From Corallium rubrum (lineage: Eukaryota; Cnidaria; Anthozoa; Scleralcyonacea; Coralliidae), in the NCBI GenBank assembly GCA_964035015.1, contig OZ036006.1, positions 14,301,690-14,365,689 on the forward strand: 64,000 nucleotides of DNA, given 5' to 3'. The notes below the pieces were generated by a model that saw only the letters and a program-made list of their open reading frames with translations, had not been told where the DNA came from and did no database searches. This document shows, one piece after another, positions 10,402 to 21,750 of this stretch. Position 1 is the stretch's first letter. The number at the start of each line of letters is the position of its first letter. Made by a program: the position numbers and the translations under genes.

Positions 10402-12606
10402 CAGTACCGCTCGCGAGTAAGGTAACATCGACTCGCGAGTAGCGAGTACTCGCGCGTACTCGCGCGTCATAGCGAGTACTCGCTTCGGCTCGTTACGCGC
10501 GAGTACTCGCACTTCTAGCGAAAACAAACATTGGCAAATACTCGCTACTCGCGAGCATTGCGAGTCAGTATAACCTATAGATCAGGAAACTACTGGACAT
10601 TTATATGAAAGAACTAATCAAAGCAATCAACTTTACGAAATAAATTAAAACGACGAAGGCTTATACAACTTTCGTTAGACAGCATTTCAATACATTTCAG
10701 CGTCCGATGGCGACGGCTGTTATTGAAGTATATTAATATGCACTGTTATCGCGCTATGAACAATCTAAGTTTGACTTCAATTGATGGAAATGACAGAGCA
10801 ATCAAAGGCAAGTTATATGATGATATGATACCTAGAAACAATCATTAAAGGCACGGCATTTCAATATACATCCATATGTTAAAGAATACTCACAGCTTGT
10901 CGTTAACCGGGTCGCGCCGTCGCTGACATGCACGTCTTCCAAATTATAGATTTCGAATAATCACAAAACTTTACTTCCAGTGTAAACATCCATATTAATA
11001 TAATTTCCATAGTTGGCATTTAGTGTGCATCCAGGTGAACGTTTGCTATGAAGTTTTGCGGGAATTAACTACACCGTTGTATCGGCACTTGGTCTTGAGC
11101 AGTGTTTACGTTCTGCTTCGAAAATTATCGAAGCAACGGCGAATGAGGTCATCGTTTGCCTCGCGAAAAAAAAGCCAAAACAATTTCGAAATACATGGCA
11201 TTTTATATAAAAAGGCATTACGAAGGCCCGTTGATCAAAAGAAAAACGGACAACAACTCGTTTATAAACCACAAATATACAGTAGTGCAATAATTAAGTG
11301 CATGTCTAGTAAGTTTCTCCGCGGCTTTTTCCATGCGGCGCGGCTTTACCTCATTTGAATGGAGATGTGTCAAGTCGGCATGTAATGTATTCATAACGTA
11401 GCACGTTCATCACAACAGAATATCAAGCGATCAATTTCTTTTCAGAATTATAGCTGTGACCATCTTAAAGCGCGAGAATTCGGTAAAACAAAGACTCGGT
11501 GAATTTATCAAAATGTTGACGTGATATTGACGTGATTGCTTTGCGGCTTCAGCGTGATAAATTCACCTAGTCTTTGTTTTACCGAATGCTCGCGCTTTAA
11601 TACGGTCACAGCTATAATTCTGAAACGAAGTTGATCGCTTGGTATTCTGTTGTGATGAACGTGCTACGTTATGAATATATTACATGCCGACTTGACACAT
11701 CTCAATTCAAATGAGGTAAAGCCGCGCCGCATGGAAAAAGTCGCACTACTGTATATTTGTGGTTTATAAACGAGTTGTTGTCCGTTTTTCTTTCGATCGA
11801 TGGGCCAATTCATAATGCCTGTTTATATAAAATGCCATGTATTTCCAAATTGTTTTGGCTTACTTTTCGCGAGTCAAACGATGACCTCACTCGCCGTTGC
11901 TTCGATAATTTTTGAAGAAGAACGTAAACACTGCTCAAGAACAAGTGCGGATACAATTGTATCTGCAAAACTTCATAGCAAACGTTCATTTGGATACACA
12001 CTAAATGCCAACTATGGAAATTTAATATGGAGTTTAACTGGAAGTAAACTTTTGTGATTATTCGAAATCTATAATTTGCAACTGAAGACATGCATGTCAG
12101 CGACGGAGAAACGCCATTAACGACAAACTGTAAGTATTCTTTAACATATGGATGTATATTGAAATGCCGTGCCTTTAATTATTGTTTCTATGTATCATAT
12201 CATCATAAACTTGTCTTTGATTGCTCTATCATTTCCATCAATTGAAGTCAAACTTAGATAGTTCATCGCGCGATAACAGTGCATATTATACTTCAATAAC
12301 GGCGTCGCCATGTATTGAAATGCTGTCTAACAAAACTTGTATAAGCCTTCGTCGTTTTAATTTATTACAGTTAGTAAAGTTGATTGCTTTGATTAGTTCT
12401 TTCATATAAATGTCCCGTAGTTTCCTGATCCTATAGGTGATACTGACTCGCAATGCTCGCGAGTAGCGAGTTGCGAGTATTTGCCAATGTTTGTTTTCGC
12501 TAGAAGTGCGAGTACTCGCGCGTAACGAGCCGAAGCGAGTACTCGCTATGACGCGCGAGTACTCGCTACTCGCGAGTCGGTGTTACCTTACTCGCGAGCG
12601 GTACTG
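10402..12606. mobile_element. 2.2-kb palindromic (fold-back) element
   Basis: The two halves are inverted copies of each other over about 1.1 kb each, with the turn near 11505-11555. The outer ends read CAGTACCGCTCGCGAGTAAG on both sides and are flanked by TA (10400-10401 and 12607-12608), as in TA-targeting DNA transposons. The outer 170 bp of each arm is CpG-rich and built from GCGAGTACTCGC-type words. The rest is AT-rich. The arms differ by scattered substitutions and small indels, so this is not a perfect artefactual mirror. Mirror-image open frames (11023-11358, 11800-12057) follow from the symmetry and have no recognisable domain. Confidence 0.85.
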
Positions 12607-13706
12607 TACGTGAACGATCTACCTGAAAAGACCACTGCATCGTCCGTAGCACTGTTTGCTGATGACACCAAGTGTTATCGCGCCATAGGAACAACGGAGG
12701 ACGCTAAACATCTTCAATGCGATCTTGATGGAATCAACCAGTGGTGTCGAATGTGGCGTATGAACCTAAACCAATCCAAATGTGGTGTTCTTACGGTGAC
12801 ACGAAATCTAAACCCTCTGCAGTCATGTTACCACCTGACCAATGATGATCTTACCAACACCTCAGTCATTAGTAAGCGAGCTGTGCAAAAAGACCTCGGA
12901 GTTTTGATCACCCCGGATCTCAAATGGAACCACCAAGTTTCAGCTGTATGTGCGAAAGCCAACAGGATGCTGGGGTTTGTAAGAAGATCCTCCATCGACA
13001 TGCATGATCCTCGAGTCCGTTGCACACTATATAAGACGTTGGTACGAAGTCACTTCGCGTACAGCTCGCAAGTCTGGTCGCCTCAATCTGTTTCATCAAT
13101 CCTTGACATCGAAAAGGTTCAACGACGTGCAACAAGATTCATCCTGTCGCTGCCGTTTCGATCAGAAACCAGTTACAAAGACCGACTGTTAATAACGGGG
13201 TTACTTCCCTTGTGCTACTGGCATGAGTACGGAGTACCTGGACTTAGTGTACTTTTTCAAGGCAATGAAAAGAAACGATCAATATATAACTATAAAATCA
13301 AGTGATCGTGTCACCAGGCGTGACTCAAATAACAGTATTGCAATAAACGTACCGAGAGTAAATACTTTAACTTATCAAAATAGCTTTTACAACAGAACTC
13401 CAAGAATTTTCAATAGTTTACCATCACATACCCGTGAAGCTGATGTTTCCATTGGTCAATTTAAATCCTAGTTACTGAATTATTATCGTACCATAACTGA
13501 ACAAATATATGACATTGATGTCCCGCAAACGTTTAAAACTGTCTGTATTAAATGTCACTCGTGTCGTCCGTTGTCCAGTCTTCTAGATAAAATGTGTTGT
13601 AAATAATGTATATTTATATTTAGGGACCCTGTGAATGGAGCAATAAGCTCTGTAGGGATCACAGGTCATTTATGACAAAGCTTGTAAAAAAAAAAGAAAA
13701 AAAAAG
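12607..13706 (+). pseudogene. 3' part of a LINE reverse transcriptase with 3' UTR
   Basis: The coding part starts in mid-domain at Y-V-N-D-L-P, includes the catalytic F-A-D-D-T-K box at about 12655-12672 and the thumb and C-terminal region, then shifts frame near 13225. A second frame continues to S-L-P-S-H-T-R-E and meets a TAG at about 13471. Beyond it lie a recognisable C-terminal I-D-V-P-Q-T-F-K segment and a Cys-rich tail ending at 13606. The 3' UTR has a stem (GGGACC ... GGGATC) and an A-rich end at about 13689-13706. The 5' end is missing exactly at the TA border of the palindromic element. The family looks CR1/L2-like. It is inactive. Confidence 0.8.
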
Positions 13707-13712
13707 AATCAA

Positions 13713-14016
13713 GTGATAGTATCGTTTACTCAAATGTCATGCTGCAATGTGTATGTTCCATTGTTGTTGAGAATGGCAAATGATGTCGAAGAAAATCCTG
13801 GACCCACAGTATATGATGTGCTTGACCCAACTAAAACTATATGTGCTGATTTTAGCCAAGGTAATGCAAAGAAGTTTAGACTAAATGCTGGTAAACAATG
13901 TGTAGCCATGTCTTTGACTGCAGTAATACATAGTCAAATAACGAATATCAATGCATGGGATTCATCATGCTTGAATGACATATTGTGTGCTGGAAACAGC
14001 ATTTATACTTGTATTG
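13713..14016 (+). pseudogene. 2A-peptide-led protein fragment with a cysteine-protease-like start
   Basis: The frame contains D-V-E-E-N-P-G-P at 13782-13805, preceded by a short hydrophobic run. This is the core of a 2A ribosome-skipping peptide, which releases the upstream product after the glycine and restarts at the proline. It is followed by a conserved segment with I-C-A-D-F-S-Q and K-Q-C-V-A-M-S-L, whose cysteine context resembles the active-site helix of OTU/ULP-type proteases of transposons. The frame turns back on itself at 14017 because the DNA is palindromic, so only the N-terminal part survives. 2A peptides are known in animal LINE ORF1s and in some transposon polyproteins. Which element this belonged to is not settled. 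Confidence 0.65.
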
Positions 14017-14232
14017 CTTATACAAGTATAAATGCTGTTTCCAGCACACAATATGTCATTCAAGCATGATGAATCCCATGCATTGATATTCGTTATTTGA
14101 CTATGTATTACTGCAGTCAAAGACATGGCTACACATTGTTTACCAGCATTTAGTCTAAACTTCTTTGCATTACCTTGGCTAAAATCAGCACATATAGTTT
14201 TAGTTGGGTCAGCCACATCATATACTGTGGGT
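13802..14232. repeat. Near-perfect 430-bp palindrome
   Basis: The left arm 13802-14010 and right arm 14024-14232 are inverted copies with only a couple of mismatches (for example near 13823). The turn is at ATTGCTTATACAAG. Homology ends inside the Gly-Pro codons of the 2A peptide on the left and directly against the minisatellite on the right. Confidence 0.9.
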
Positions 14233-14235
14233 TCA

Positions 14236-15053
14236 GGACAAGATAGGACAAGACAGGACAAGACAGGACACGACGGGAAAAGACGGGACAAGACGGGACA
14301 AGGCGGGACAAGGCGGGACAAGCCAGGACAAGCCAGGACAAGCCAGGACAAGCCAGGACAAGCCAGGACAAGCCAGGACAAGCCAGGACAAGCCAGGACA
14401 AGCCAGGACAAGCCAGGACAAGACGGGACAAGACGGGACAAGACGGGACAAGGCGGGACAAGGCGGGACAAGGCGGGACAAGGCGGGACAAGGCGGGACA
14501 AGGCGGGATAAGGCGAGACGAGGCGGGACGAGGCGGGACGAGGCGGGACGAGGCGGGACGAGGCGGGACGAGGCGGGACGAGGCGGGACCAGGCGGGACG
14601 AGGCGGGACCAGGCGGGACGAGGCGGGACCAGGCGGGACGAGGCGGGACGAGGCGGGACGAGGCGGGACGAGGCGGGACGAGGCGGGACGAGGCGGGACG
14701 AGGCGGGACGAGGCGGGACGAGGCGGGACGAGGCGGGACGAGGCGGGACGAGGCGGGACGAGGCGGGACGAGGCGGGACGAGGCGGGACGAGGCGGGACG
14801 AGGCGGGACGAGGCGGGACGAGGCGGGACGAGGCGGGACGAGGCGGGACGAGGCGGGACGAGGCGGGACGAGGCGGGACGAGGCGGGACGAGGCGGGACG
14901 AGGCGGGACGAGGCGGGACGAGGCGGGACGAGGCGGGACGAGGCGGGACGAGGCGGGACGAGGCGGGACGAGGCGGGACGAGGCGGGACGAGGCGGGACG
15001 AGGCGGGACGAGGCGGGACGAGGCGGGACGAGGCGGGACGAGGCGGGACGAGG
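14236..15053. repeat. Decamer minisatellite (consensus AGGCGGGACG)
   Basis: There are about 80 head-to-tail units of 10 bp. Variants occur in blocks: AGGACAAGAC at the left, then AGCCAGGACA for about 12 units, GGCGGGACAA, a few GGCGGGACCA, then more than 40 units of GGCGGGACGA. The left units are pairs of the pentamers AGGAC and AAGAC. The array thus looks like a derivative of the same pentamer family as 42437-43797 read from the other strand. All frames are open only because the unit lacks stops. Confidence 0.95.
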
Positions 15054-15054
15054 C

Positions 15055-16335
15055 GTTTTTCAACAATTTAATCAGCGTTTTTCAACAATTATAAGCGTTT
15101 TTCAACAATTTGAAGATGGGAAAACTGCCAAAATAGAAAAGTTGGGGGAATCATTCCAAATGCGTTGTTTTGCTAGTTTTAGGTCAGAAACATCATTTTT
15201 ACCGATAATTTGCCATTTGGAGCTTATTTGAGAAAAAACCTTTTTTCGACTCAGAATGACGAGAAAAGCGTTTTTCAACATTTTGAAGGTGACAAACCTG
15301 CCAAAATAGAAAAGTTGAAGGAATCATTCCAAATGTGTAGTTTTGCAAGTTTTAGGTCAGAAACATCATTTTTACAGATAATTTCCCATTTGGAGCTTAT
15401 TTGAGAATAAAACTTTTTTCGACTCATTATGACGAGATAAGCGTTTTTTAACACTTTGAAGGTTGCGAAACTACCAAGATAGAAAAGTTGAGGGAATCAT
15501 TCCAAATGTGTTGTTTTGATAGTTTTATGTCAGAAACATCATTTTTCACGATAATTTGCCATTTGGAACTTATTTGAGAAAAAAACTTTTTTCGACTCAG
15601 AATTACGGGATAAGCCTTTTTCAACATTTTGAAGGTAGCAAAACTTCCAAAATAGAAAAGTCGAGGGAATCATTCCAAATGTGTTGTTTTGCTAGTTTAA
15701 GATCAGAAACATCATCTTTATCGATCATTCGCCATTTGGAGCTTATTTGAGAAAAAAAACTTTTTTCGACTCAGAATGACGAGATAAGCGTGAAGGTGGC
15801 AAAACTGCCAAAATAGAAAAGTTGTGGGAATCATTCCAAATGTGTTGTTTTGCTAGATTGAGGTCAGAAACATGATTTTTACCGATAATTTGGCATTTGG
15901 AGATTATTTGGGAAAAAAAATTTTTTCGACTCAGAATTACGAGATAAGTGTTTTTCAACATTTTGAAGGTGGAAATTATGCCAAAATAGAAAAGATGAAG
16001 GAATCATTCCAAATGTTTTGTCTTCTAGTGTTAGGTCAGAAACATCATTTTTACCGATAATTTGCCGTTGGGAGCTTACTTGAGAATAAAACTTTTTTCG
16101 ACTCAGAATTACGAGATAAGTGTTTTTCAACATTTTGAAGGTGGCAAAACTGCCAAAATAGAAAAGTTGAGGGAATCATTCCAAATGCTTTAGCTTGCCA
16201 GCTTTAGGTCAGAAACATCATTTTTACGGATAGTTTGCCATTTGGAGCTTATTTTAGAAAAAAACGTTTTTCGATTCAGAATGACGAGATAAGCGTTTTT
16301 CAACATTTTGAAGGTGGCAAAACAGCCAAAATAGA
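15055..16335 (+). repeat. 172-bp satellite, array 1
   Basis: There are about seven tandem copies of an AT-rich unit of about 172 bp, recognisable by GCGTTTTTCAACATTTTGAAG, TCATTCCAAATGTGTTG and TTTTTTCGACTCAGAATGAC. One unit near 15790 lacks about 14 bp. Copies diverge by 5-15%. The first 50 bp after the minisatellite contain three short GCGTTTTTCAACAATT starts. The same satellite, with CTCACAATG in place of CTCAGAATG, forms arrays at 30480-31473 and 34883-35985. The open frames within units are fortuitous. Confidence 0.92.
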
Positions 16336-16403
16336 ATATCACTGTATATTTGCACTAATTTTTAGCGTTATTTGGACAGTTTTTAATGCAGTTGTATAAT
16401 AAA

Positions 16404-16592
16404 GTACAGTACAGTACAGTACAGTACAGTACAGTACAGTACAGTACAGTACAGTACAGTACAGTACAGTACAGTACAGTACAGTACAGTACAGTACAGT
16501 ACAGTACAGTACAGTACAGTACAGTACAGTACAGTACAGTACAGTACAGTACAGTACAGTACAGTACAGTACAGTACAGTACAGTACAGTAC
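16404..16592. repeat. (TACAG)n microsatellite
   Basis: About 38 pure pentamers, followed by a short TGCAG variant block to about 16616. It lies inside repeat copy A. Confidence 0.97.
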
Positions 16593-16820
16593 AAATACAG
16601 TGCAGTGCAGTGCAGTACTAGTAAAGTATTAATTAGTACAATATTATAAAAATTATTTATTCAATTATAAATAGGTATTAAATAGGTATGAGACAAACAA
16701 CACTTAAAAGATAAATGTTTGAAAAGTTACAATATAATACAATACTACAATGCAATGCATTGCATTGCACTGCATTAAGCAATGCAATAAGCAATACAAT
16801 ACTATAAAGTGCAATGCCAT

Positions 16821-17035
16821 GCCATACCATACCATACCATATCATACCATATACCATACCATACCACACCACACCACACCACACCACACACCACACACCA
16901 TACCATACCATACCATACCATACCATACCATACCATACCATACCATACCATACCATACCATACCATACCATACCATACCATACCATACCATACCATACCA
17001 TACCATACCATACCATACCATACCATACCATACCA
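16821..17035. repeat. (CCATA)n microsatellite
   Basis: Pentamers CCATA with CCACA variants near 16862-16896, then a pure run to 17035. It changes abruptly into the ACAAT array. Confidence 0.95.
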
Positions 17036-17318
17036 CACAATACAATACAATACAATACAATACAATACAATACAATACAATACAATACAATACAATACAA
17101 TACAATACAATACAATACAATACAATACAATACAATACAATACAATACAATACAATACAATACAATACAATACAATACAATACAATACAATACAATACAA
17201 TACAATACAATACAATACAATACAATACAATACAATACAATACAATACAATACAATACAATACAATACAATACAATACAATACAATACAATACAATACAA
17301 TACAATACAATACAATAC
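17036..17318. repeat. (ATACA)n microsatellite
   Basis: About 56 pure ATACA pentamers following directly on the CCATA block in the same register. The much shorter equivalent in copy B (about 40500-40552) shows that this array expanded or contracted after duplication. Confidence 0.97.
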
Positions 17319-18617
17319 ATTAATGTACAATACAATATACAATACAATACAGCACTCTGCAATACAAATGCAAAGAGAATGTTTATACCTTTTAAGACAC
17401 TGTAAAACTATACAAAATAATAAAATAAATATTTACAATACTGCAACACATTCAAGCAAAACATTTGAATACAATGCAATACAGTACAATATTATAAATA
17501 TCATCTTAAATAATGCATCACCTATAAAAATTATTATTACTTATATAGATAGGTATGGGATTAACTACACTTAAAAATAAACAAATTGTTTCTTTCTACT
17601 TACTTGTCTTGTTTAGTTGGTAGAATATCTTTCTGTCTTTATGTTTGGTGTTCTATCGTTAAGCCCTGGCCCAAAGAAAGAATTGAAAAAAGCCTTTGAT
17701 ATATAAACTTTTATTTATAAAACAAAGAATTGCAAGGAGTAACCACAAAATGTTTTAACTTACAAAATACATTTATAAAATACAAAAAGTAGTGACGATT
17801 TAACTTGTTTTTACATGCCAAACTTAGATATTTTATGTATGGTCAAACACTGTCAAAATTTATATTTTTCGAAGATACAAACGCTATTTATCCCGCTGTA
17901 GAACACTGCAATTTAATCCAAGATACAGAATACTATTACTAATAGTTCACACTCCTTCAGTTTACTAACCTATTTTTATCAAAGTAACGCGATTTCTTCA
18001 ACTTTTTGGCGTCGTTTGTCGTGATCAATCGTTTCCAGTTTTTGTTTGTACAGTGCCGTCACTGCAGTGTTTAACAAGCTTTTTTGACGTCAAAAATCCA
18101 CATATTTAGACAGATAGCACTGGATAAACAAGAGGTTTCCCAAGCACCACTTTGATGACAAATTATGACGTTTTTTGTAGATGTTCACTGTAAAAAGATG
18201 GATTTTTTCCTTGTGTCCATTCAGACTAACCAACCCGCCATCTTCTTGCTTGATTACAGTATTTGTCCAATTATTTCATTTAATGCTTGGAGACCATCTA
18301 TCCACGGGCCGTCCAAACCCTGCTACAGCTGGGAAGACAACGGACGTTAAAATGCAACAACAACAAACAACAATTTATTTGTACCATACATACAAATTAC
18401 GTATATACATAAAAATAAGACACAGAATTAAGATGTTCCACATCTTACAATAGATTGGTACTAGCTGCCTGTAATAACCATATGGGCTAAAAAATACAAG
18501 CAGCTAATAAAATGAATTAAATAGTTATTTATATATAGTGACGGAACATTTCAAAATTGGCCTGGCATAATATTACAAATATTGAATTAAATATATTATA
18601 GTAAATCAGCCAAGCCA

Positions 18618-21600
18618 TCAATAATTATCAATAAATAAAGACAAAAGAGATCTTTTAAATTTAGTCAATGAAAATTGCCTCAATTGTTCATCAAGAGAAT
18701 TCCATATCTTGGGGCCTTGGTATTTTATACTGAAAAGACCATAATTTGTTCTTACCAAAGGAAGGGAATATGAAGACTTAGAGGAGTGTCTAGTATTGTA
18801 ATTGTGAATTTTATTAACTTGTTTTAAAAAAACTTTCAAAAGCTGGTGGTAGAGCTTTATTATGAAATTTGTACATAAAAACATTAATGTGGAAAGTAAT
18901 TAAATCAGTCAATTTAATTATCTTGGTTTTTCTAAATAACGGACTAGAATGCTCATCAAATTTAGAAAAAGTTATAATTCTCAATGCTTTTTTTTGTAAA
19001 ATAAAAAGGGCATTCAAATTTGTGGGTGACGCAGATCCCCAAGCAATTATACCATAAATTAAAAAAGGATAAATCAAAGCATAGTAAAGAGTAATTAAAG
19101 TGTTCAAATTTATAAAATAGCGAATTTTAGATAACAATCCAATATTTCTTCTTAATTTACTGCAAATATATCTAACATGATTTTTCCAATTAAGATTTGA
19201 GTCAATAAATATGCCAAGATATTTAACACAATCCTTATTTTCCAACTCCTGATTATTAATATTTAAAAAAATGGATTGGGTTAAACGCTTTTGTCTTGAG
19301 TGAAAAAGTACGAAGTTAGATTTTTCAATATTTAAGGAAAGTTTATTTGCACACAGCCAAATAAAAATTTTATCCAATTCCTCATTCAAAACCGCCTCCA
19401 ACGTTAGCAAATTTTTATTGGCATAAAATAGATTAGAATCATCAGCAAAAAGATGTACATCAAGTAGTGTACATCTATTGAAATCATTTATATAAAGTAA
19501 AAATAATAATGGGCCAAGGACTGATCCTTGGGGTACCCCACAAGTAATAAACTGACTGGTGGACAATTCACTACCAATAGATACAAATTGCTTTCGATTG
19601 CTCAGATAAGATACAAACCACTCTTTTGCAATTCCTCTGATTCCATAATTTTCAAGCTTATTTAGGAGAATTGTGTGATTTACAGTATCAAAAGCTTTTC
19701 TGAAGTCCAAAAAAATTCCACAAGAGAAACTGCTTTGATCTATGGCATTCTGTATCTTGTCGACTATACTAAGAATGGCGTGATCAGTAGAGTGATTTGT
19801 TCTAAATCCGAACTGTTTATCATACAAAACATTATTTTTTCCGATATAATTCATTAGCCGATTTTGCATCAGTTTTTCCAAAAGCTTATTGAACACTGAT
19901 AAGAGAGATATAGGTCTATAGTTACTTAGACATGTACGAGACCCATTTTTAAATATGGTAATGACTCTGGCTAATTTAAACTTATCTGGAACAATACCAC
20001 TACAGAATGAGGAATTAAATAAAATCTCCAGAGGCCTAGATACAAATGTTTTAATTAATTTTAAAATATTAGTTGGAACACTAAAAGGTCCTGTTGATTT
20101 TTTGTCATTTAATTTTAATATCTCACATTCAATTTCCAATGATGTTACTGGTGTCAAATAAAAGCTATTGGGTAATGAAGCAGGTAAATAACTGCCTGGG
20201 GACCTACCCACGCATGGAATTGATTGAGCAAGGTCAGAGCCAACTTGGATAAAATATTCATTAAATGCGTTAGCAATGAACTTTGTATCAGTTAGCTCAA
20301 TATCATTAGAGACTATCTTAGATGGAATGTTATTATTGTGGGATTTTAAGGTAATAATTTGTTTGATTCCATTCCACATTTTTTTGCTATCACTGATGTT
20401 ATATGTAAAATAATTGTTATAATAATTTTTTTTACTAATTTTACACAAATGATTGATTTTATTTCTATATAATTTAAATTTTGTATAATAATAAATTGTG
20501 CGGGATTTAATATATTTTTTGTATAAATTGTTTTTTATCTTTATGGACTTTCTTATACCTTGTGTTATCCAAGGTTTAGATCTAAATTTTAATTCTTGCT
20601 TTGAGAGTTGTTTTACAGGAATATGAAAGTCAATAATCTGAGATACCTTTTCATGAAACGAATCAAATATTATATTTGGATCATCTGTGGACGGTAAAAT
20701 TTCTTCCCAATTTAATGATTCAAAATCATTGATCATAGCTGATTGATTAAATTTAGAAAAATCTCTTTTGTAAATTTTAATATTTTTAGGTAAATGGGAA
20801 TATTTATTGATAATTAGAAAGTTAGGCAAATGATCCGTCAAGTCATAAACAATATTACCACTCATTGATAGGTGTACAGTAGAATTAAAAAAAATATTAT
20901 CTATTAAAGTAGATGAGTGGTCAGTAATCCTAGTAGGTTGTAAAATATGAGGTTGAAAGTGAGAAGACATGAGGTTATTAATAAAATTATCTGTATCTGG
21001 ATGTGATTCAAATTTTAAAAGATCAATATTGAAATCACCTATGATAGCACAGTATTTACACTCTTTATTTATTATATCAATAACCCCATTTATATGCTCC
21101 ATAAAACTATTCATACTTCCATTAGGATGTCTATAAACAACACCACAAATTATATTATGCTGAGATTTGTTTTCAATTTCAATCCATAACGATTCAAAGT
21201 CATCTTTAACCGATGTCGATAAATCAGATCGGACTGAATAACTGAGGTCATTCAAAATATAAAAACCTACTCCACCAGCATTAGTTAACGTACATTGTGA
21301 TAGAAAATAATATCCCGACAAATCACTATTTGTTAGTTGGTCCTGATTTAGTTTAAATTTAGTTTCAGACAAGCCAATAACAGAGAAAGGATGATTAATT
21401 TCATGAAGCATATTCACTAAATTATCATAATTTTTTGAAAGGCTACGTATGTTACAATGCAAAATCGAAAATGAACTATTAGATGATAAACACTTAGATA
21501 ATTCTTCATTGGTATGAAATTCACTGGTATTATAATAATTAAAATTTATATCAGAAGGCATATTTAGATCAACATCAGAAATTGTAAGATGTGGAATATC

Positions 21601-21705
21601 TGTGGTAGAAGACATAATATCTAAGCGTGGAAGAGAGTCAAAGTCACAGTCACTGAAACGCTCAGAGCTTATAGATATATTAATATTGTTAGTCATCGAA
21701 CACAT
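18618..21705 (-). CDS. LINE ORF2: endonuclease and reverse transcriptase (one frameshift)
   Basis: The protein is about 1030 residues if the frameshift is ignored. The N-terminal third is an APE-type endonuclease with N-I-R-S-L-S, L-S-E-T-K, G-D-F-N-I-D-L and T-D-H-L-P motifs. The middle is a reverse transcriptase with D-F-R-K-A-F-D-T-V-N-H, G-V-P-Q-G-S-V-L-G-P and F-A-D-D-S-N. The C-terminal domain ends I-W-N-S-L-D. The long frame stops at 18814. The homologous C-terminus continues in another frame to 18618, because of one extra base in the A/T homopolymers at about 18822-18832. All catalytic motifs are intact. The frame shift is either a recent inactivation or a homopolymer sequencing error. 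Confidence 0.88.
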
Positions 21706-21750
21706 GATAAGTTATACAAAGACAATAATAAAAAGTATATAGTACTTGAC

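Larger units (their letters stand above)
16336..18252 (-). repeat. Dispersed repeat, copy A (inverted relative to 39564-41031)
   Basis: The flanks 16336-16403, 16593-16830 and 17319-18252 match the reverse complement of 39564-41031 closely. The differences are mainly the lengths of the pentanucleotide arrays inside. The left end is at AATATCACTG, directly against the satellite; the right end is at CTTCTTGCTTGA. No target duplication or coding region was found. It carries (TACAG)n, (CCATA)n and (ATACA)n arrays. Confidence 0.85.

Noticed and set aside
11023-12057. Mirror-image ORFs of about 85-110 codons in the palindromic element
   Set aside because: They follow from the inverted symmetry, have no known domain, and differ between arms by frame-breaking changes.
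12580-12606. Apparent ATG start of the LINE RT frame within the palindrome
   Set aside because: The first codons are palindrome sequence; homology to reverse transcriptase begins only at the TA border at 12607.
13713-13805. The 2A motif as a sign of an integrated picorna-like virus
   Set aside because: No viral domains nearby. 2A peptides are known in animal retrotransposons and transposon polyproteins, and the flanks are repeat DNA.
14204-15094. Long open frames of repeated G-G-T-R-R-D-E-A-G-R and the mirrored P-P-R-P-A-S-S-R-L-V
   Set aside because: The decamer minisatellite read in frame; open on both strands by chance of the unit.
15055-16335. Possible CRISPR-like direct repeats
   Set aside because: Units are whole 172-bp satellites with no spacer/repeat alternation, in an animal genome.
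16386-17574. Open frames of repeated Y-N-T-I-Q and Y-H-T-I-P
   Set aside because: Pentanucleotide microsatellites without stops.
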